From Ignavibacteriaceae bacterium (lineage in GTDB: Bacteria > Bacteroidota > Ignavibacteria > Ignavibacteriales > Ignavibacteriaceae), in assembly GCA_013360295.1 (NCBI GenBank), contig JABWCL010000012.1:1-64000 (forward strand): a DNA stretch of 64,000 nt. The letters run 5' to 3'. Of the stretch, positions 36,712 to 46,356 are shown piece by piece (positions within the stretch are counted from its first letter, which is position 1; every line of letters begins with the position of its first letter). The notes under the pieces were generated by a model. The model did no database searches and was not told where the DNA came from. It worked only from the letters and a program-made list of their open reading frames with translations. A program made the position numbers and the translations under genes.

Positions 36712-36902
36712 TTTACGCTTTTTATTCTCAGGTTCTTCCCATCTCCCATACAATTGATGTAATCTCAGTTAAGCTTCTTCGTGCCAGGTATTAAGTTTAT
36801 TTTTTCTCTTCGTATTTTATATGATAGTCCAGAGCAACGAACGTATTCAATATTTCCGCAACCCTGAGTCTGTTCCGAAAATCTATTCCTAAATCCATCA
36901 GG
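36712..36902 (-). pseudogene. remnant of the 3' end of a second ABC-F ATPase gene
   Basis: This stretch aligns over about 190 bp, at roughly 70-75 percent by eye, with the 3' end of the intact ABC-F gene at 38054-39949, in the same orientation. Shared strings include GTTCTTCCCA and AGCTTCTTCGTGCC. Translated with one frameshift it gives DYHIKYEEK, then WHEEA, a stop, and LHQLYGRWEEPENKK. The intact protein has DYHLKYAGQT, RHEEAK and QQLYDRWEELENKKR. The rest of the gene is gone. A small hairpin (ATCTGTC/GACAGAT, 36907-36930) marks the upstream edge. Confidence 0.8.
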
Positions 36903-37022
36903 AGGTATCTGTCGTGTCGGTCTGACAGATCTTAGAAAACAATATAAAACAGCAACAAACAATAATAAACTTGCATAATTGATAATATTTTATTATACTT
37001 CTTTATATTTTCGAGGATTTAA

Positions 37023-37781
37023 ATGAAAACTAAAGAACTCTTCAGTTTCAGATTTTTCCCGTCTCTCCAAAACAGAGATGAGTACTTCGAGCAATTACTT
37101 AGCGAAGAAAAACCGCTGAGCAAATCACTAAATCTCGGCTTCTTCCTGCTGATCTTCGCTTTTGCCTATGGGGCAGCGATGGGGAGCTATCACAGCTTTG
37201 AGCAGGCACTGAGCGCGGCTCTCAAAGTACCGGTTCTTTTCGCCCTGAGCATCATCATCTGCATCCCCGCACTTTTTATAATCCAGTACATTCTCGGCTC
37301 CCGACTCAAACCTGTGCAGATGTTGAACATTATTCTGAGTGGGTTTGTTCTCATCACTGCAATAATGGTTTCGTTTATCCCAATTGTTATTCTTTTTCTC
37401 CTAACCGGTGGCGATTATTATTTTTTACAGCTCCTGCATATTGCGATATTTATTTTGTCGGGTATTTTCGGGATGAAGCATATTATTGATGCCCTGAGAT
37501 ATACTTGCGAAAATAAGGGTATTTACCCCAAAACAGGTGTGGAAGTCGCCAAATTCTGGGTGGTGATTCTTGGTTTAGTCGGGATTCAACTCGCTTGGAA
37601 TTTACGTCCTTTCACGGGTGACTATGGAAAGCCATTCGCGCTCTTCCGGGAATACGAAGGCAATTTTTATTCGGCTATTATCTATTCATTTAATAAATTG
37701 CTTGAAGACGGAGATACACCTAAAAAAAGTTTTAATTATCCGCAGCCAATAAAAAAAGATTCAGTTTTCCTGACCCCTTAA
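37023..37781 (+). CDS. polytopic membrane protein of unknown function
   Basis: A 252-residue protein with about six hydrophobic segments between residues 38 and 200. The C-terminal LRPFTGDYGKPFALFREYEGNFYSAI resembles a conserved tail seen in uncharacterised Yip1-like or WH2-annotated membrane proteins (family memory, not verified). The N-terminal 35 residues are cytoplasmic-looking. The small HTH gene begins 11 bp later and is probably co-transcribed. Confidence 0.65.
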   Translation: MKTKELFSFRFFPSLQNRDEYFEQLLSEEKPLSKSLNLGFFLLIFAFAYGAAMGSYHSFEQALSAALKVPVLFALSIIICIPALFIIQYILGSRLKPVQMLNIILSGFVLITAIMVSFIPIVILFLLTGGDYYFLQLLHIAIFILSGIFGMKHIIDALRYTCENKGIYPKTGVEVAKFWVVILGLVGIQLAWNLRPFTGDYGKPFALFREYEGNFYSAIIYSFNKLLEDGDTPKKSFNYPQPIKKDSVFLTP

Positions 37782-37792
37782 GCATAAGACCT

Positions 37793-38023
37793 ATGAATAA
37801 TGATATAATGACACTCGAAGAAATTGCAGGCTACCTTAAAGTAAAACCTCAGACGATTTACACGTGGGCGCAGGAGAAGAAGATCCCTGCCGCGAAGATT
37901 GGTAAGGAATGGAGATTCAAAAAATCTCTGATTGATGAGTGGTTTCTTAGCCATATTGATGATAAGTTTAGCGAATTGATCGACTCGGTCCGGACAAAAG
38001 AGAAGAATACTGAAAATCAATAA
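37793..38023 (+). CDS. small HTH_17/excisionase-type DNA-binding protein
   Basis: A 76-residue single-domain protein: MTLEEIAGYLKVKPQTIYTW, then EKKIPAAKIGKEWRF, the standard excisionase-like (HTH_17, MerR-related) winged helix that reads DNA with the YTWAQEKK helix. No integrase, phage or plasmid gene is near, so a transcription factor role is more likely than excision. It pairs with the membrane protein upstream. Confidence 0.85.
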   Translation: MNNDIMTLEEIAGYLKVKPQTIYTWAQEKKIPAAKIGKEWRFKKSLIDEWFLSHIDDKFSELIDSVRTKEKNTENQ

Positions 38024-38053
38024 CGGCTCTTCCGGCTTCAAATTTTGATCGTT

Positions 38054-39949
38054 TCATTTTCCGGATTCAAGTATTCGTTTTTTATTTTCAAGTTCTTCCC
38101 ACCTGTCATATAATTGTTGTATCCTCAATTTAGCTTCTTCGTGCCTGGCGTTTAGTTCTTTTGTCTGTCCGGCGTACTTTAGATGATAATCGGGATCCGC
38201 GAACATTGCTTCTATCCCGGCGGCATAAGTTTCAGCTTTTGAAATTTCTTCCTCGATTCCTTCAAGCTCCTTTTTTTCCTTAAACGAAAGTTTTTTCGGC
38301 GGCTGTTTTACGCGGGTATCCTCCCTCTTTGCTTTGGGCTGTCCGCTGTTCCTCTCTTCAATTACCAGTTTTCGTTTTTCGAGATAGTAGTCATAGTCCC
38401 CTTCGCTGATGTATAATTCACCGTCTCCTTCAAAAGCAATTATCCTGTCGCATACCCTGTTAAGGAAATAACGGTCGTGGCTGACGATAAGCACACATCC
38501 TTCAAAACCGAGTAATGCTTCCTCAAGTATTCTTAGAGTCGGCAGGTCAAGGTCGTTGGTGGGCTCATCAAGGATAAGAAAGTTCCCTCCGTTCATTAGA
38601 ATTTTCGCGAGTGTCAGTCTGCTGCGCTCGCCTCCGGAGAGTTTACCGACTTTAGTATTTATTCTATCATCAGAAAAGAGGAAGCGCCGGAGGTATGTCC
38701 ATACCGCGATCTTTTCCTTTCCGAACTGTACCAAATCACTCCCGCCGCTGATCGCTTCGATCACTGTATCATCATCATTCAGTATCAGCCTCTCCTGGTC
38801 AATGTAGTTAAACTTAGTATTTTCCCCTACTTCAAGCTGTCCCCGGTCCGGTTCCTTCTGCCCCATTATGATCCTGAGCAGTGTGGTTTTTCCGATTCCG
38901 TTTTTACCGATGATTCCCGTTTTCTGTCCGGGGAGAAAATCAATGGAAAAACTTTCAATAAGCTTCTGCTCACGGTAACTGAACCAAACCGATAGGAGGC
39001 TTAGTACCTTTTGCCCCAGCCTTTCAGCGGGCGGGATTATGAGGTTAACATCAATATCCTGCTCCGGCGCCTTCTGCGAAGCTATTTCTTCATATTGATC
39101 CATACGGCTTTTTGCCTTAGTTCTTCTCGCCTTAGGCCCGCGCATTACCCAGTCGAGTTCACGCCGCAAAAAGTTTTGCCGTCTCCGCTCCTCGCTATTC
39201 TGCGCCGCGAGGCGTTCGGTCTTGGCAAGTAGATAATCGGTATAATTTCCCTGGTGAGAATAGAGCCCGCCTTTATCCAGTTCAACTATCCTTGTCGCGA
39301 TCCGGTCAAGGAAGAACCTGTCGTGCGTTACAAAAAGACAAGTGCCCCGGAACTTTAAGAGGAAGTTTTCTATCCATTCGATCGCTCCGGTATCAAGGTG
39401 GTTGGTCGGTTCATCAAGTATAAGTATGTCGGGCTTTGAGATGAGCGCCCTGCAAAGAGCGGTGCGCCTTTTTTCACCTCCGGAAAGGTTTATAATTTTT
39501 TTCTCCGGGTCGGGAGCGTTCAGCGATTTGATCAATATATCTATATCCCGTTCAAGATGCCAGCCGTCGCGGTGCATTATCGCTTCTTCCAGAAGGTGTT
39601 TCTTCGGAGATTCAAAAGGGAGCAAATTATACTCAGCGATGAGTTCGATTAAGTCGCTCGCGCCCGAAAGAATATTTTCATATACATTTTTTGTTTCATC
39701 AAGCGTAAACTCCTGCGAAAGAAAACCAATCTTTATCCCTTTCCGGTTGGTAACTTCACCAGAATCGGGAGGCAGTAAACCGGCAAGTACTTTCAGTAAT
39801 GTGGACTTTCCGGCACCATTCCGCCCAAGCAGCCCTATCCTGTCCCCTTCGTGTATTGCAAGCGATACACCGTCAAGAACAATCTGCTCTCCGTACTCAA
39901 CCCGGAGCTCTTTCGCGGTGAGAATAACAGGAGAAGTTTCAACCGGCAT
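38054..39949 (-). CDS. ABC-F family ATPase (Uup-like)
   Basis: A 631-residue soluble tandem ATPase. NBD1 has Walker A GRNGAGKS near residue 42, signature LSGGEKRR and DEPTNHLD. NBD2 has GKNGIGKT, LSGGERSR and DEPTNDLD. A charged linker with RRELDWVMRGPKARRTKAKS lies between, and a C-terminal coiled coil (about 555-631) follows the DYDYYLEKRK stretch. This is the Uup/ABCF-like plan, acting on the ribosome rather than in transport. A decayed partial copy of its 3' end lies 1.2 kb away. Confidence 0.93.
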   Translation of the reverse strand: MPVETSPVILTAKELRVEYGEQIVLDGVSLAIHEGDRIGLLGRNGAGKSTLLKVLAGLLPPDSGEVTNRKGIKIGFLSQEFTLDETKNVYENILSGASDLIELIAEYNLLPFESPKKHLLEEAIMHRDGWHLERDIDILIKSLNAPDPEKKIINLSGGEKRRTALCRALISKPDILILDEPTNHLDTGAIEWIENFLLKFRGTCLFVTHDRFFLDRIATRIVELDKGGLYSHQGNYTDYLLAKTERLAAQNSEERRRQNFLRRELDWVMRGPKARRTKAKSRMDQYEEIASQKAPEQDIDVNLIIPPAERLGQKVLSLLSVWFSYREQKLIESFSIDFLPGQKTGIIGKNGIGKTTLLRIIMGQKEPDRGQLEVGENTKFNYIDQERLILNDDDTVIEAISGGSDLVQFGKEKIAVWTYLRRFLFSDDRINTKVGKLSGGERSRLTLAKILMNGGNFLILDEPTNDLDLPTLRILEEALLGFEGCVLIVSHDRYFLNRVCDRIIAFEGDGELYISEGDYDYYLEKRKLVIEERNSGQPKAKREDTRVKQPPKKLSFKEKKELEGIEEEISKAETYAAGIEAMFADPDYHLKYAGQTKELNARHEEAKLRIQQLYDRWEELENKKRILESGK

Positions 39950-40097
39950 AAATAACCGGGAAAGTTAAAGAATATTTTAAATACATTATTCCGACAGATA
40001 GAATCGTGGGATAATAAAATCAACCACGGGAGATTTTTAAATAGATAATTGATTAAACTGAAGTGAAAAATAGGTAATCAAATTTAACCTTCAAAAT

Positions 40098-40126
40098 TTG
40101 ACTCTGACGGTTATTCTGATTATTTT
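40098..40126 (+). promoter_or_regulatory. sigma-70-like promoter
   Basis: TTGACT at 40098-40103 and TATTTT at 40121-40126 are separated by 17 bp, about 25 bp upstream of the ATG at 40151. Good -35, weaker -10. Confidence 0.45.
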
Positions 40127-40150
40127 TACCCATTAATAAAAGGTGAATAT

Positions 40151-41428
40151 ATGAACTGGACGTTTATATGGCTGTTACTTTTTTCATTCTTCTTAAACGC
40201 ATTTGCCGGCGTGTCTCTGCCAAATACCGAGGTAAAAATCCTCCTTTCGGGTTTTATCAATCACTCTTCATATTATGTCTCGTTTAACTTGTACATAAAT
40301 CAGTCGGATTCATTTACTATTCCCACTGATTTTAAGACTGAAAACGCACTGCGGGCGGCTAAGATTAAATGCCGGTTCAGAAATGAGATCACTAAGCAGC
40401 AAGCGATAATCATTCCTAAGCACATAATTATAAAAGACAAAAACAACAGCAGAATAAACGACAGCGACCAGTCAGTTCTTACTCCTGAAAATTCACCTTA
40501 TTTATTCGAAGTTGTTTTTAATCTGCCGCTGCAGAGCAGGGAAATTGATACGTGGGTTTTTGGTTCGGTGTTCAGGTACGACCCTGCCGCGAATGATTTA
40601 TATTCTGATACAACCCAATCAAGGTTGCAGCAGGGGGCTCAGATCGGCACGGCAATTAATTGCTTTGACCAGCTTTACGCGAAAAAGTTAACACGTTTTG
40701 AGCAGGGAGACGACTTCATCTCGCTGATGATAGATCTTTCGCATCACAAATTATATTCCCCCGATGACAAGGCATCATTTTTATTTCTTAAATCCGCATC
40801 TCTTTACGCAACAGGGAGCCCCGACGCAGAAAGAAGGCTGAAAAGCGAACTTTCCTCCCTACTGATTGCCACCGCCGATAGCTTTGCAAATATCGGAAAA
40901 TTAACAGATGCTAACAGCCTTTACCTAACGGCTTCGGAATTAGCGCCTCTCTCACCCGAATACAGCCTGAAACTAAACTCGTTCAACGCAGAAAAACTAA
41001 AAGCTTATCTCGGAACTGCTTCTTCATTAATACCGGGTGGGCATAGTTTTTATGTTGGGGAGTATTTAAAAGGCTCGCTATATCTGATGCTGTTTGGCAC
41101 AGCTGTTTTACTTGCTGACCGTTATTCAGACTTAAAGGAAAGTAATGCGTCGTTGAGCAGGCATTACAAAGCATTAATTCCCACTGCGGGAAACGATAAT
41201 TTGGCATTCACCAGGCTTTATCTTCAGTACGCGGATAAGGCGAACAACTACGAAAAGTATTCCAGGCTTTGCAAAGCTGCGGCGGCGGGAGTGATCGCGG
41301 CCGGAATCTATGAGGCGGTATACGGAGTGTATAAATTTTATAGCCCGACAAGTGATAGCCGCTTTTTTGAACTATCATTTGGCGCCCTCCCGGAGCATTA
41401 CAGGATAATGCTGGCAGCCCGGTTCTGA
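40151..41428 (+). CDS. exported protein of unknown function
   Basis: A 425-residue protein with a signal peptide (1-19, ends NAFAG). The first 170 residues look beta-rich, residues 170-290 helical (FANIGKLTDANSLYLTASELAPLS looks TPR-like). The C-terminal part holds SSLIPGGHSFYVGEYLKGSL followed by a hydrophobic helix, a PG-x-FYxGxxxKG pattern also seen in DUF5683-type envelope proteins. No enzyme motif. Probably periplasmic or membrane-attached. Confidence 0.6.
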   Translation: MNWTFIWLLLFSFFLNAFAGVSLPNTEVKILLSGFINHSSYYVSFNLYINQSDSFTIPTDFKTENALRAAKIKCRFRNEITKQQAIIIPKHIIIKDKNNSRINDSDQSVLTPENSPYLFEVVFNLPLQSREIDTWVFGSVFRYDPAANDLYSDTTQSRLQQGAQIGTAINCFDQLYAKKLTRFEQGDDFISLMIDLSHHKLYSPDDKASFLFLKSASLYATGSPDAERRLKSELSSLLIATADSFANIGKLTDANSLYLTASELAPLSPEYSLKLNSFNAEKLKAYLGTASSLIPGGHSFYVGEYLKGSLYLMLFGTAVLLADRYSDLKESNASLSRHYKALIPTAGNDNLAFTRLYLQYADKANNYEKYSRLCKAAAAGVIAAGIYEAVYGVYKFYSPTSDSRFFELSFGALPEHYRIMLAARF

Positions 41429-41439
41429 TAATCGTATCT

Positions 41440-42798
41440 TTAATGCAATGATATCAGCTTCCTGGTCGCTGAATATGAGCCGGCAGTAAGACGCAGGAAA
41501 TATACTCCCGAAGCAAGCCCGTTAACGCGCACAACGTGGCTTCCGCTACGATAGATCCCATATGCCGGCACGTTCACAATTTCTCCGCAAACGTTGTAGA
41601 GAGTAACAGTAACGTGCATTTCTTCCGGCAAATAAAAAGATACCTCCGTTTGCCCCCGGAATGGATTCGGATAATTCTGATAGACTACCGGAGTCACGGC
41701 TGTTTCTCGCGCAATATCTTCAGCGCCCGCGATAAGCCCGTATTTCTGCTTCATCGCGATGATTCTTTCGTATGCCTCATCAATCCGCGACTGTGTAATC
41801 CTCCCCTGCAGCACCGCCTGCTCAATTATATTAATTACTCTCCGGGTGAGAGAAATATTGCTACTAAGCGTTGCCGTATACAATAGTATATCGTTCCCTG
41901 CCCTGATCGCGAGCTCCACAGCCTCCGTGAATGTATAGTTCTGTGTAATCGCCGACATACCCATCGCGTCAGTAATCACAACTCCGTTAAACCCTATACT
42001 GTCCCTCAACAGCTGAGTCGCGGCTTTATGAGAAAGACTGGCGGGGTAAACCGAATCTATTCCCGCGTGGTAGAGATGACCGGTCATAACAAAATCCGTG
42101 AATCCGTCCGCAACAAGCCGCTTATAGGGAATTAGTTCATCGCTGCTCCAGGTATTGGTAATGTCGGTGAAACCGAGGTGAGAATCCTGAAGCGCGCTCC
42201 CGTGTCCGGGATAGTGTTTCAGCGAGACGGCTATTTTCTTTTTATTAAACTCATCAGCAAACCACTTGGTATGATAGTATACGCTCTCAGGCACAGCGGA
42301 GTAACTGCGTTCAAGTTTTCCGATGGCAGGACTGTTTGGATTTACATTTACATCCGCCACCGGAGCAAGATTGACATTAAAGCCCGACTGCTGCAGCCAC
42401 CCTGCCATTATTGCAGCCATTCTTCGGGTCGAATCTTCTTTATTAAAGATATAACCGAGTTTGTACGCAGTATAAGATGTATCGAAACCGTTCGACCTGT
42501 TCAGACGCGCAACCCTTCCCCCCTCCTGGTCAACCGCGATAAACGGTGGGGTTGAAGCGAGCATCTTAATTGTATCATTCAGAAACTTCACCTGGGAGGG
42601 ATTTGAGATATTTCCCGCGAATAAGATCACCCCGCCTAAATTAAGATTCCTGAGATCTGATTTAATTGTATCGTGAAGCCTGGTACCTGTAAATCCCGTC
42701 CAGACCATCTGGCCGATTTTATACCGTAGACTCTGGGCGTTAGAATTATAACAGGCCAGAAAACAAAAAATTATAAGCGACAGGAATCGAAATTTCAT
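41440..42798 (-). CDS. T9SS-secreted GH3 beta-N-acetylhexosaminidase-like enzyme
   Basis: A 452-residue secreted enzyme: signal peptide (1-21, ends SNAQ), GH3 domain (about 22-350), then a T9SS tail (VYQNYPNPFRGQTEVSFY, ending TRKLISLH). NagZ-type motifs are AVDQEGGRVARLN, SLKHYPGHGSALQDSH (catalytic His in the KHYPGHG loop) and VVITDAMGMSAI (nucleophile Asp). Family members remove N-acetylglucosamine from glycans or peptidoglycan. T9SS export implies action outside the cell rather than wall recycling. Confidence 0.88.
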   Translation of the reverse strand: MKFRFLSLIIFCFLACYNSNAQSLRYKIGQMVWTGFTGTRLHDTIKSDLRNLNLGGVILFAGNISNPSQVKFLNDTIKMLASTPPFIAVDQEGGRVARLNRSNGFDTSYTAYKLGYIFNKEDSTRRMAAIMAGWLQQSGFNVNLAPVADVNVNPNSPAIGKLERSYSAVPESVYYHTKWFADEFNKKKIAVSLKHYPGHGSALQDSHLGFTDITNTWSSDELIPYKRLVADGFTDFVMTGHLYHAGIDSVYPASLSHKAATQLLRDSIGFNGVVITDAMGMSAITQNYTFTEAVELAIRAGNDILLYTATLSSNISLTRRVINIIEQAVLQGRITQSRIDEAYERIIAMKQKYGLIAGAEDIARETAVTPVVYQNYPNPFRGQTEVSFYLPEEMHVTVTLYNVCGEIVNVPAYGIYRSGSHVVRVNGLASGVYFLRLTAGSYSATRKLISLH

Positions 42799-42851
42799 AT
42801 TAAATATATTATTATTCAGTTTTTTTCAGGAGAATTCCAAATCCCTGGAAT

Positions 42852-43526
42852 TCAGGTAATATGGTTTATAAAGGCATCTATTATTAAAGACGTGTAATTA
42901 AAATTTTTTCTCATTCTGTTTTTCCCTTTTGATGACCTGTTAATACAGCCATCAGAGAGCACCCAGTCAGCAGTATTAAAATTTCCCTCATCATCATAGT
43001 ATTCTAAAAGTTTTACCCTGTACCCATTCTCCTCCAATAGACTGCGTAACTGCTTATAATTATACAGCACCCTGTGTGTTTCACTCCCTAAACCGGTTCC
43101 ACCGGGTTCAACCATCGCGATGTAATCCAGAGAAGGATGTTTCCCGTCGGGTACCGCAATCCTGATATATCCGTCCCGGGCGAGATTGCTCTTACAGTGC
43201 TTAAAGATTACTTTGGCTTCTGAAGCCGTAAAATGTTCGAGCACGTGTTCCATCAATATAGCATCCGCTTTTTTCCCCGCCATCCAATAATGCCAACTAT
43301 CCTCATTAAGAATGTTAAAATAAGGATATTCCAGAGGAATCCAGCCGCGTTGAAAAATTCCGCTCGCCCCCGGAACTATACGGAGTTTTCCATTGACACC
43401 AGGATACCTTAGCCTTAACCATCCGTAAATCGCGAATGGCAGAGTATAAACCGCGTGACGGAAACTTTCGAACGCCGGGAACTTTACTCTGATAAATTTC
43501 AGGATGAAGCGCATTGAACAAAACAA
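42852..43526 (-). CDS. SAM-dependent methyltransferase-like protein
   Basis: A 224-residue protein with a class I methyltransferase pattern: ADAILMEHVLEHFTASEAKVIF, YIRIAVPDGKHPS and a C-terminal VKLLEYYDDEGNFN. The SAM-binding glycine loop is poorly conserved (KLRIVPGASG), so activity is uncertain. It resembles the COG4627-type predicted methyltransferases seen in polysaccharide loci. The N-terminal 30 residues are basic and hydrophobic. Monocistronic; an alternative start is MRFILKF at 43514. Confidence 0.65.
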   Translation of the reverse strand: MFCSMRFILKFIRVKFPAFESFRHAVYTLPFAIYGWLRLRYPGVNGKLRIVPGASGIFQRGWIPLEYPYFNILNEDSWHYWMAGKKADAILMEHVLEHFTASEAKVIFKHCKSNLARDGYIRIAVPDGKHPSLDYIAMVEPGGTGLGSETHRVLYNYKQLRSLLEENGYRVKLLEYYDDEGNFNTADWVLSDGCINRSSKGKNRMRKNFNYTSLIIDAFINHIT

Positions 43527-43683
43527 TAAACAGAGAAATAGGGTATTCTAATCAAGTACTCACGTAAAGAGCATCTGCCCGGTTTTGTGCCGGAGGATAA
43601 GCGGCTGAAGCGGAGTGCAGATAATCATAAATCTAATAATTGTAAGCAGTAATATCGTTTTATCATTAATTATGCTTTCGCGG

Positions 43684-45762
43684 CTACTTATCGGAAACAG
43701 GCGGATGATACTTTACCGGGATCATCACTTCAAACGCAGCGCCTCCGCCAGCGTGGTTCCGGGCGCTTAGGCTTGCATTCAGGAGGTCACCCATTTCCTT
43801 GCATAACCTGAGGCCTAATCCTGTTCCTTTTTCATTATTCGTCCCTCTTTTAGGCTGAATTTTATTAGTGAACAGATCCTCCATCAATTCTTCGGGTATC
43901 CCTTCTCCGCTATCGGCGATTTTCAGCGACACGGTTTCACCCGAACGCACTGCTGATATATTTATCTCTCCTCCGGCAACAGAATACTTTATCGCGTTTG
44001 AAAGTAAGTTTCTGACGATCAGATTCAGTATTTCCTTATCCGTATGAACATCTATAAAATCATCGCCGCTGTAACGGATAGTGAGGCTCTTCTTTGCCGC
44101 AGTTGAATTGTTGAGGGAAATAATTCCGTCTATCTGAGCTTTAAGGTCGAATGATTCGGCGTGTACTTTTATCCTTCCGGTATCAAGCGTTGCCCACGAG
44201 AGAAGATTCTCAAGAAGGTTCTGAAGGCTCTGGGTAAGCAGGTATGATTCGCGCGCGAAATAATCAAATTTTTCACCGGAAAGCCCGTCACGTTCTTTCG
44301 CAATGATTTCCACCATTCCAAGAAGCGTAAACAGAGGGCCGCGAAGATCGTGTGCAATGATCTTAAAAAACTTCTCCCTGTCCCTGATAAGGAAATTAAG
44401 TTCCTCATTCAGTTTCTCGAGTTCCTCTTTGCTCTTCTTAAGATCACGGTTAACCGCGTCAAGCTCTTTATTCGATCGTTGCTTGTTTCTATAGGCAATG
44501 ATTGTAACCGCTGTGATAAGTACGAGCAGAACGATCGTAATGAGAAGGTATATCTTAATCATTGAATCCTTTTCGTTTATCTCCCGTAGGGACTCAATCT
44601 CTTCTTCGCGTTTTTCCGCCTGGTAGACTGCCTCAAGTTCCCGGATTTTTCGTGTATTGTCCGCTGAGTACAAGCTGTCATTATAATCCAGGTACAACTT
44701 ATGCTGTTCAAGTGATTTTTTATAATCACCCTTTTTCTCATATACCGCGGAAATTGCCTTATAGATGGCGACCAATCCCCTCAGGTCATTGAGGCTGTCA
44801 CGAATCCGTCTGGCTTCATTTAAATACACGAGGCTTTCATCATATCTTTTAAGATCTGACAGCGCTCCTCCGATATTGGCAAAAGAGCCTGCAGCGCCTC
44901 TTACGTCGTTAATCCTTTTCTTTAGTTCGAGAGACTTAAATGAATATTCAAACCCTTTGTTGTCTTCATTCAGGAACCTGTAAAGGAGGGCAATATTTTC
45001 ATACGCTCCTGCCTGTCCGCGCAGGTCTCCGGTTTCAATATAGATTTTCTCCGCTTTACGGGCGTAATCCATCGCCAATATATAATTTTTGACGTTTATC
45101 AGGATGATAAGTTCGTGAGTGTAGATATCGGCAAGGACAGATTTATCTGTAAGCGGTGCGGCAGTTTCCATCGCAATTCCATTATACTCTAAAGCCTTCT
45201 TTGTATCTTTTAATATATAGTAGAGTATTGCCAGATGAGTATATCCCTTAGCAGTTTCGAGGATGTCGCCGGTTTCGCGGGCGATTCTTAATCCGGTTAA
45301 ATAATGCTCCATCGCGGTTTGAAGATTACTTGCCAGCGCGGCATTCCTCCCTGCCTGAATGTATAACGCCCCAAGTATCTCCTTCTGCCCTTCCTTGCTG
45401 GCCTTTTCAATGGTATTCGAAAGCAGGCGCTCCGCTTCACGGTGGCGTGAGAGGGAGATGAGGCACTCAGCCTTTGCACCGGCCACTTTGTAACTGAGCT
45501 GAGCATTGCGCTGTACTTCATCGGAAAGAAGAGCTGTTTCCGCGAGTAAATATGTTCTGCCCGGATCCGCGGCAACTAACACTCTTAGATTGCTGATAAG
45601 CGGGCGGGCGATGTTTCCTTTTCCGGTACTCTCAAGTGATAATAGCAGGCTGTCCGGATTAATGGTTTGCGAAAAGAGAACCGCGGACGAGAACAATATC
45701 AGGAAGAGAGACTTAAGCAGGGTTCCGGTGTAAATAACTTTCTCCTGGGTTTCTGCGAACAT
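43684..45762 (-). CDS. TPR-containing sensor histidine kinase
   Basis: A 692-residue kinase. A signal-anchor (about 14-31, ends LFSQ) precedes about seven TPR repeats in the periplasm (residues 45-370; examples AAGSFANIGGALSDLKRYDE and YKAISAVYEKKGDYKKSLEQ). A membrane helix (403-424) and coiled coil follow. The HisKA domain has His471 in IIAHDLRGPL, and the HATPase ends the protein (NLLSNAIKYSV, ADSGEGI, GTGLGLRL). This layout is common in Bacteroidota. No regulator gene adjoins it. It faces the editing protein gene with an 81-bp gap. Confidence 0.92.
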   Translation of the reverse strand: MFAETQEKVIYTGTLLKSLFLILFSSAVLFSQTINPDSLLLSLESTGKGNIARPLISNLRVLVAADPGRTYLLAETALLSDEVQRNAQLSYKVAGAKAECLISLSRHREAERLLSNTIEKASKEGQKEILGALYIQAGRNAALASNLQTAMEHYLTGLRIARETGDILETAKGYTHLAILYYILKDTKKALEYNGIAMETAAPLTDKSVLADIYTHELIILINVKNYILAMDYARKAEKIYIETGDLRGQAGAYENIALLYRFLNEDNKGFEYSFKSLELKKRINDVRGAAGSFANIGGALSDLKRYDESLVYLNEARRIRDSLNDLRGLVAIYKAISAVYEKKGDYKKSLEQHKLYLDYNDSLYSADNTRKIRELEAVYQAEKREEEIESLREINEKDSMIKIYLLITIVLLVLITAVTIIAYRNKQRSNKELDAVNRDLKKSKEELEKLNEELNFLIRDREKFFKIIAHDLRGPLFTLLGMVEIIAKERDGLSGEKFDYFARESYLLTQSLQNLLENLLSWATLDTGRIKVHAESFDLKAQIDGIISLNNSTAAKKSLTIRYSGDDFIDVHTDKEILNLIVRNLLSNAIKYSVAGGEINISAVRSGETVSLKIADSGEGIPEELMEDLFTNKIQPKRGTNNEKGTGLGLRLCKEMGDLLNASLSARNHAGGGAAFEVMIPVKYHPPVSDK

Positions 45763-45843
45763 TTATATTCTTTTGAAGAAGAACAAATTTTTATAAATTA
45801 TCCCTCAAAATACATTCAAAATATCATCAATACAACATTAATA

Positions 45844-46284
45844 ATGAACAAGAACTACGACCCCAGAATGCACACCGCGGAGCATATTCTGAACGGAACT
45901 ATGGCGAAAATGTTCGGCCGCGGCAGGGCTTTCTCCGCCCACATCGAAAAAAAGAAATCCAAATGCGACTACCGTTTCGACCGCGGACTGACGGCAGAAG
46001 AACAGCAGATAATCGAGAATAAGGTAAATGAAGTTATCTCACAAAACCTGCCGGTATATGAGGACTTTATGCCAAGAGGAGAAGCGGAAAAAACTTTTAA
46101 CCTGGAGCGGCTGCCGGATGAAGCCGGAGATAATATCAGGATAATCAAAGTTGGTGATTATGACGCCTGCCCCTGCATAGGCACTCACGTGAATAATACA
46201 TCGGAGATCGGAATGTTCTCCATTATCAGCAGTTCTTTTGAAGAAGGAGTGATGAGGCTCAGGTTCCGGCTTAGGGACGAATAA
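45844..46284 (+). CDS. AlaX-type alanyl-tRNA editing domain protein
   Basis: A 146-residue stand-alone editing domain of the ThrRS/AlaRS second additional domain. Zinc ligands are visible as HTAEHILNG near the start and CPCIGTHVNNTSEIG near the end. Proteins of this kind clear mischarged Ser- or Gly-tRNA(Ala). The ATG at 45844 starts directly at MNKNYDPRMHTAEH. An in-frame extension back to 45667 overlaps the kinase gene on the other strand and adds no domain. Confidence 0.85.
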   Translation: MNKNYDPRMHTAEHILNGTMAKMFGRGRAFSAHIEKKKSKCDYRFDRGLTAEEQQIIENKVNEVISQNLPVYEDFMPRGEAEKTFNLERLPDEAGDNIRIIKVGDYDACPCIGTHVNNTSEIGMFSIISSSFEEGVMRLRFRLRDE

Positions 46285-46291
46285 ATAAAAA

Positions 46292-46309
46292 CGCCCCATT
46301 GCTGGGGCG
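46292..46309. terminator. GC-rich hairpin terminator
   Basis: CGCCCCA and TGGGGCG pair around a 4-nt loop, flanked by A-rich and T-poor sequence. It lies between convergent genes ending at 46284 (plus) and 46357 (minus). Confidence 0.7.
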
Positions 46310-46356
46310 CATAAAAAATAAAAAAGGAACTTCAATACCCCCGAATACTCTTTTAC

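Noticed and set aside
36416-36757. 113-residue plus-strand open frame
   Set aside because: Overlaps the antisense of the nitroreductase N-terminus and the ABC-F remnant; no ribosome site or domain.
39342-39968. 208-residue plus-strand open frame
   Set aside because: Antisense shadow of the ABC-F ATPase, low-complexity Ser/Arg-rich translation.
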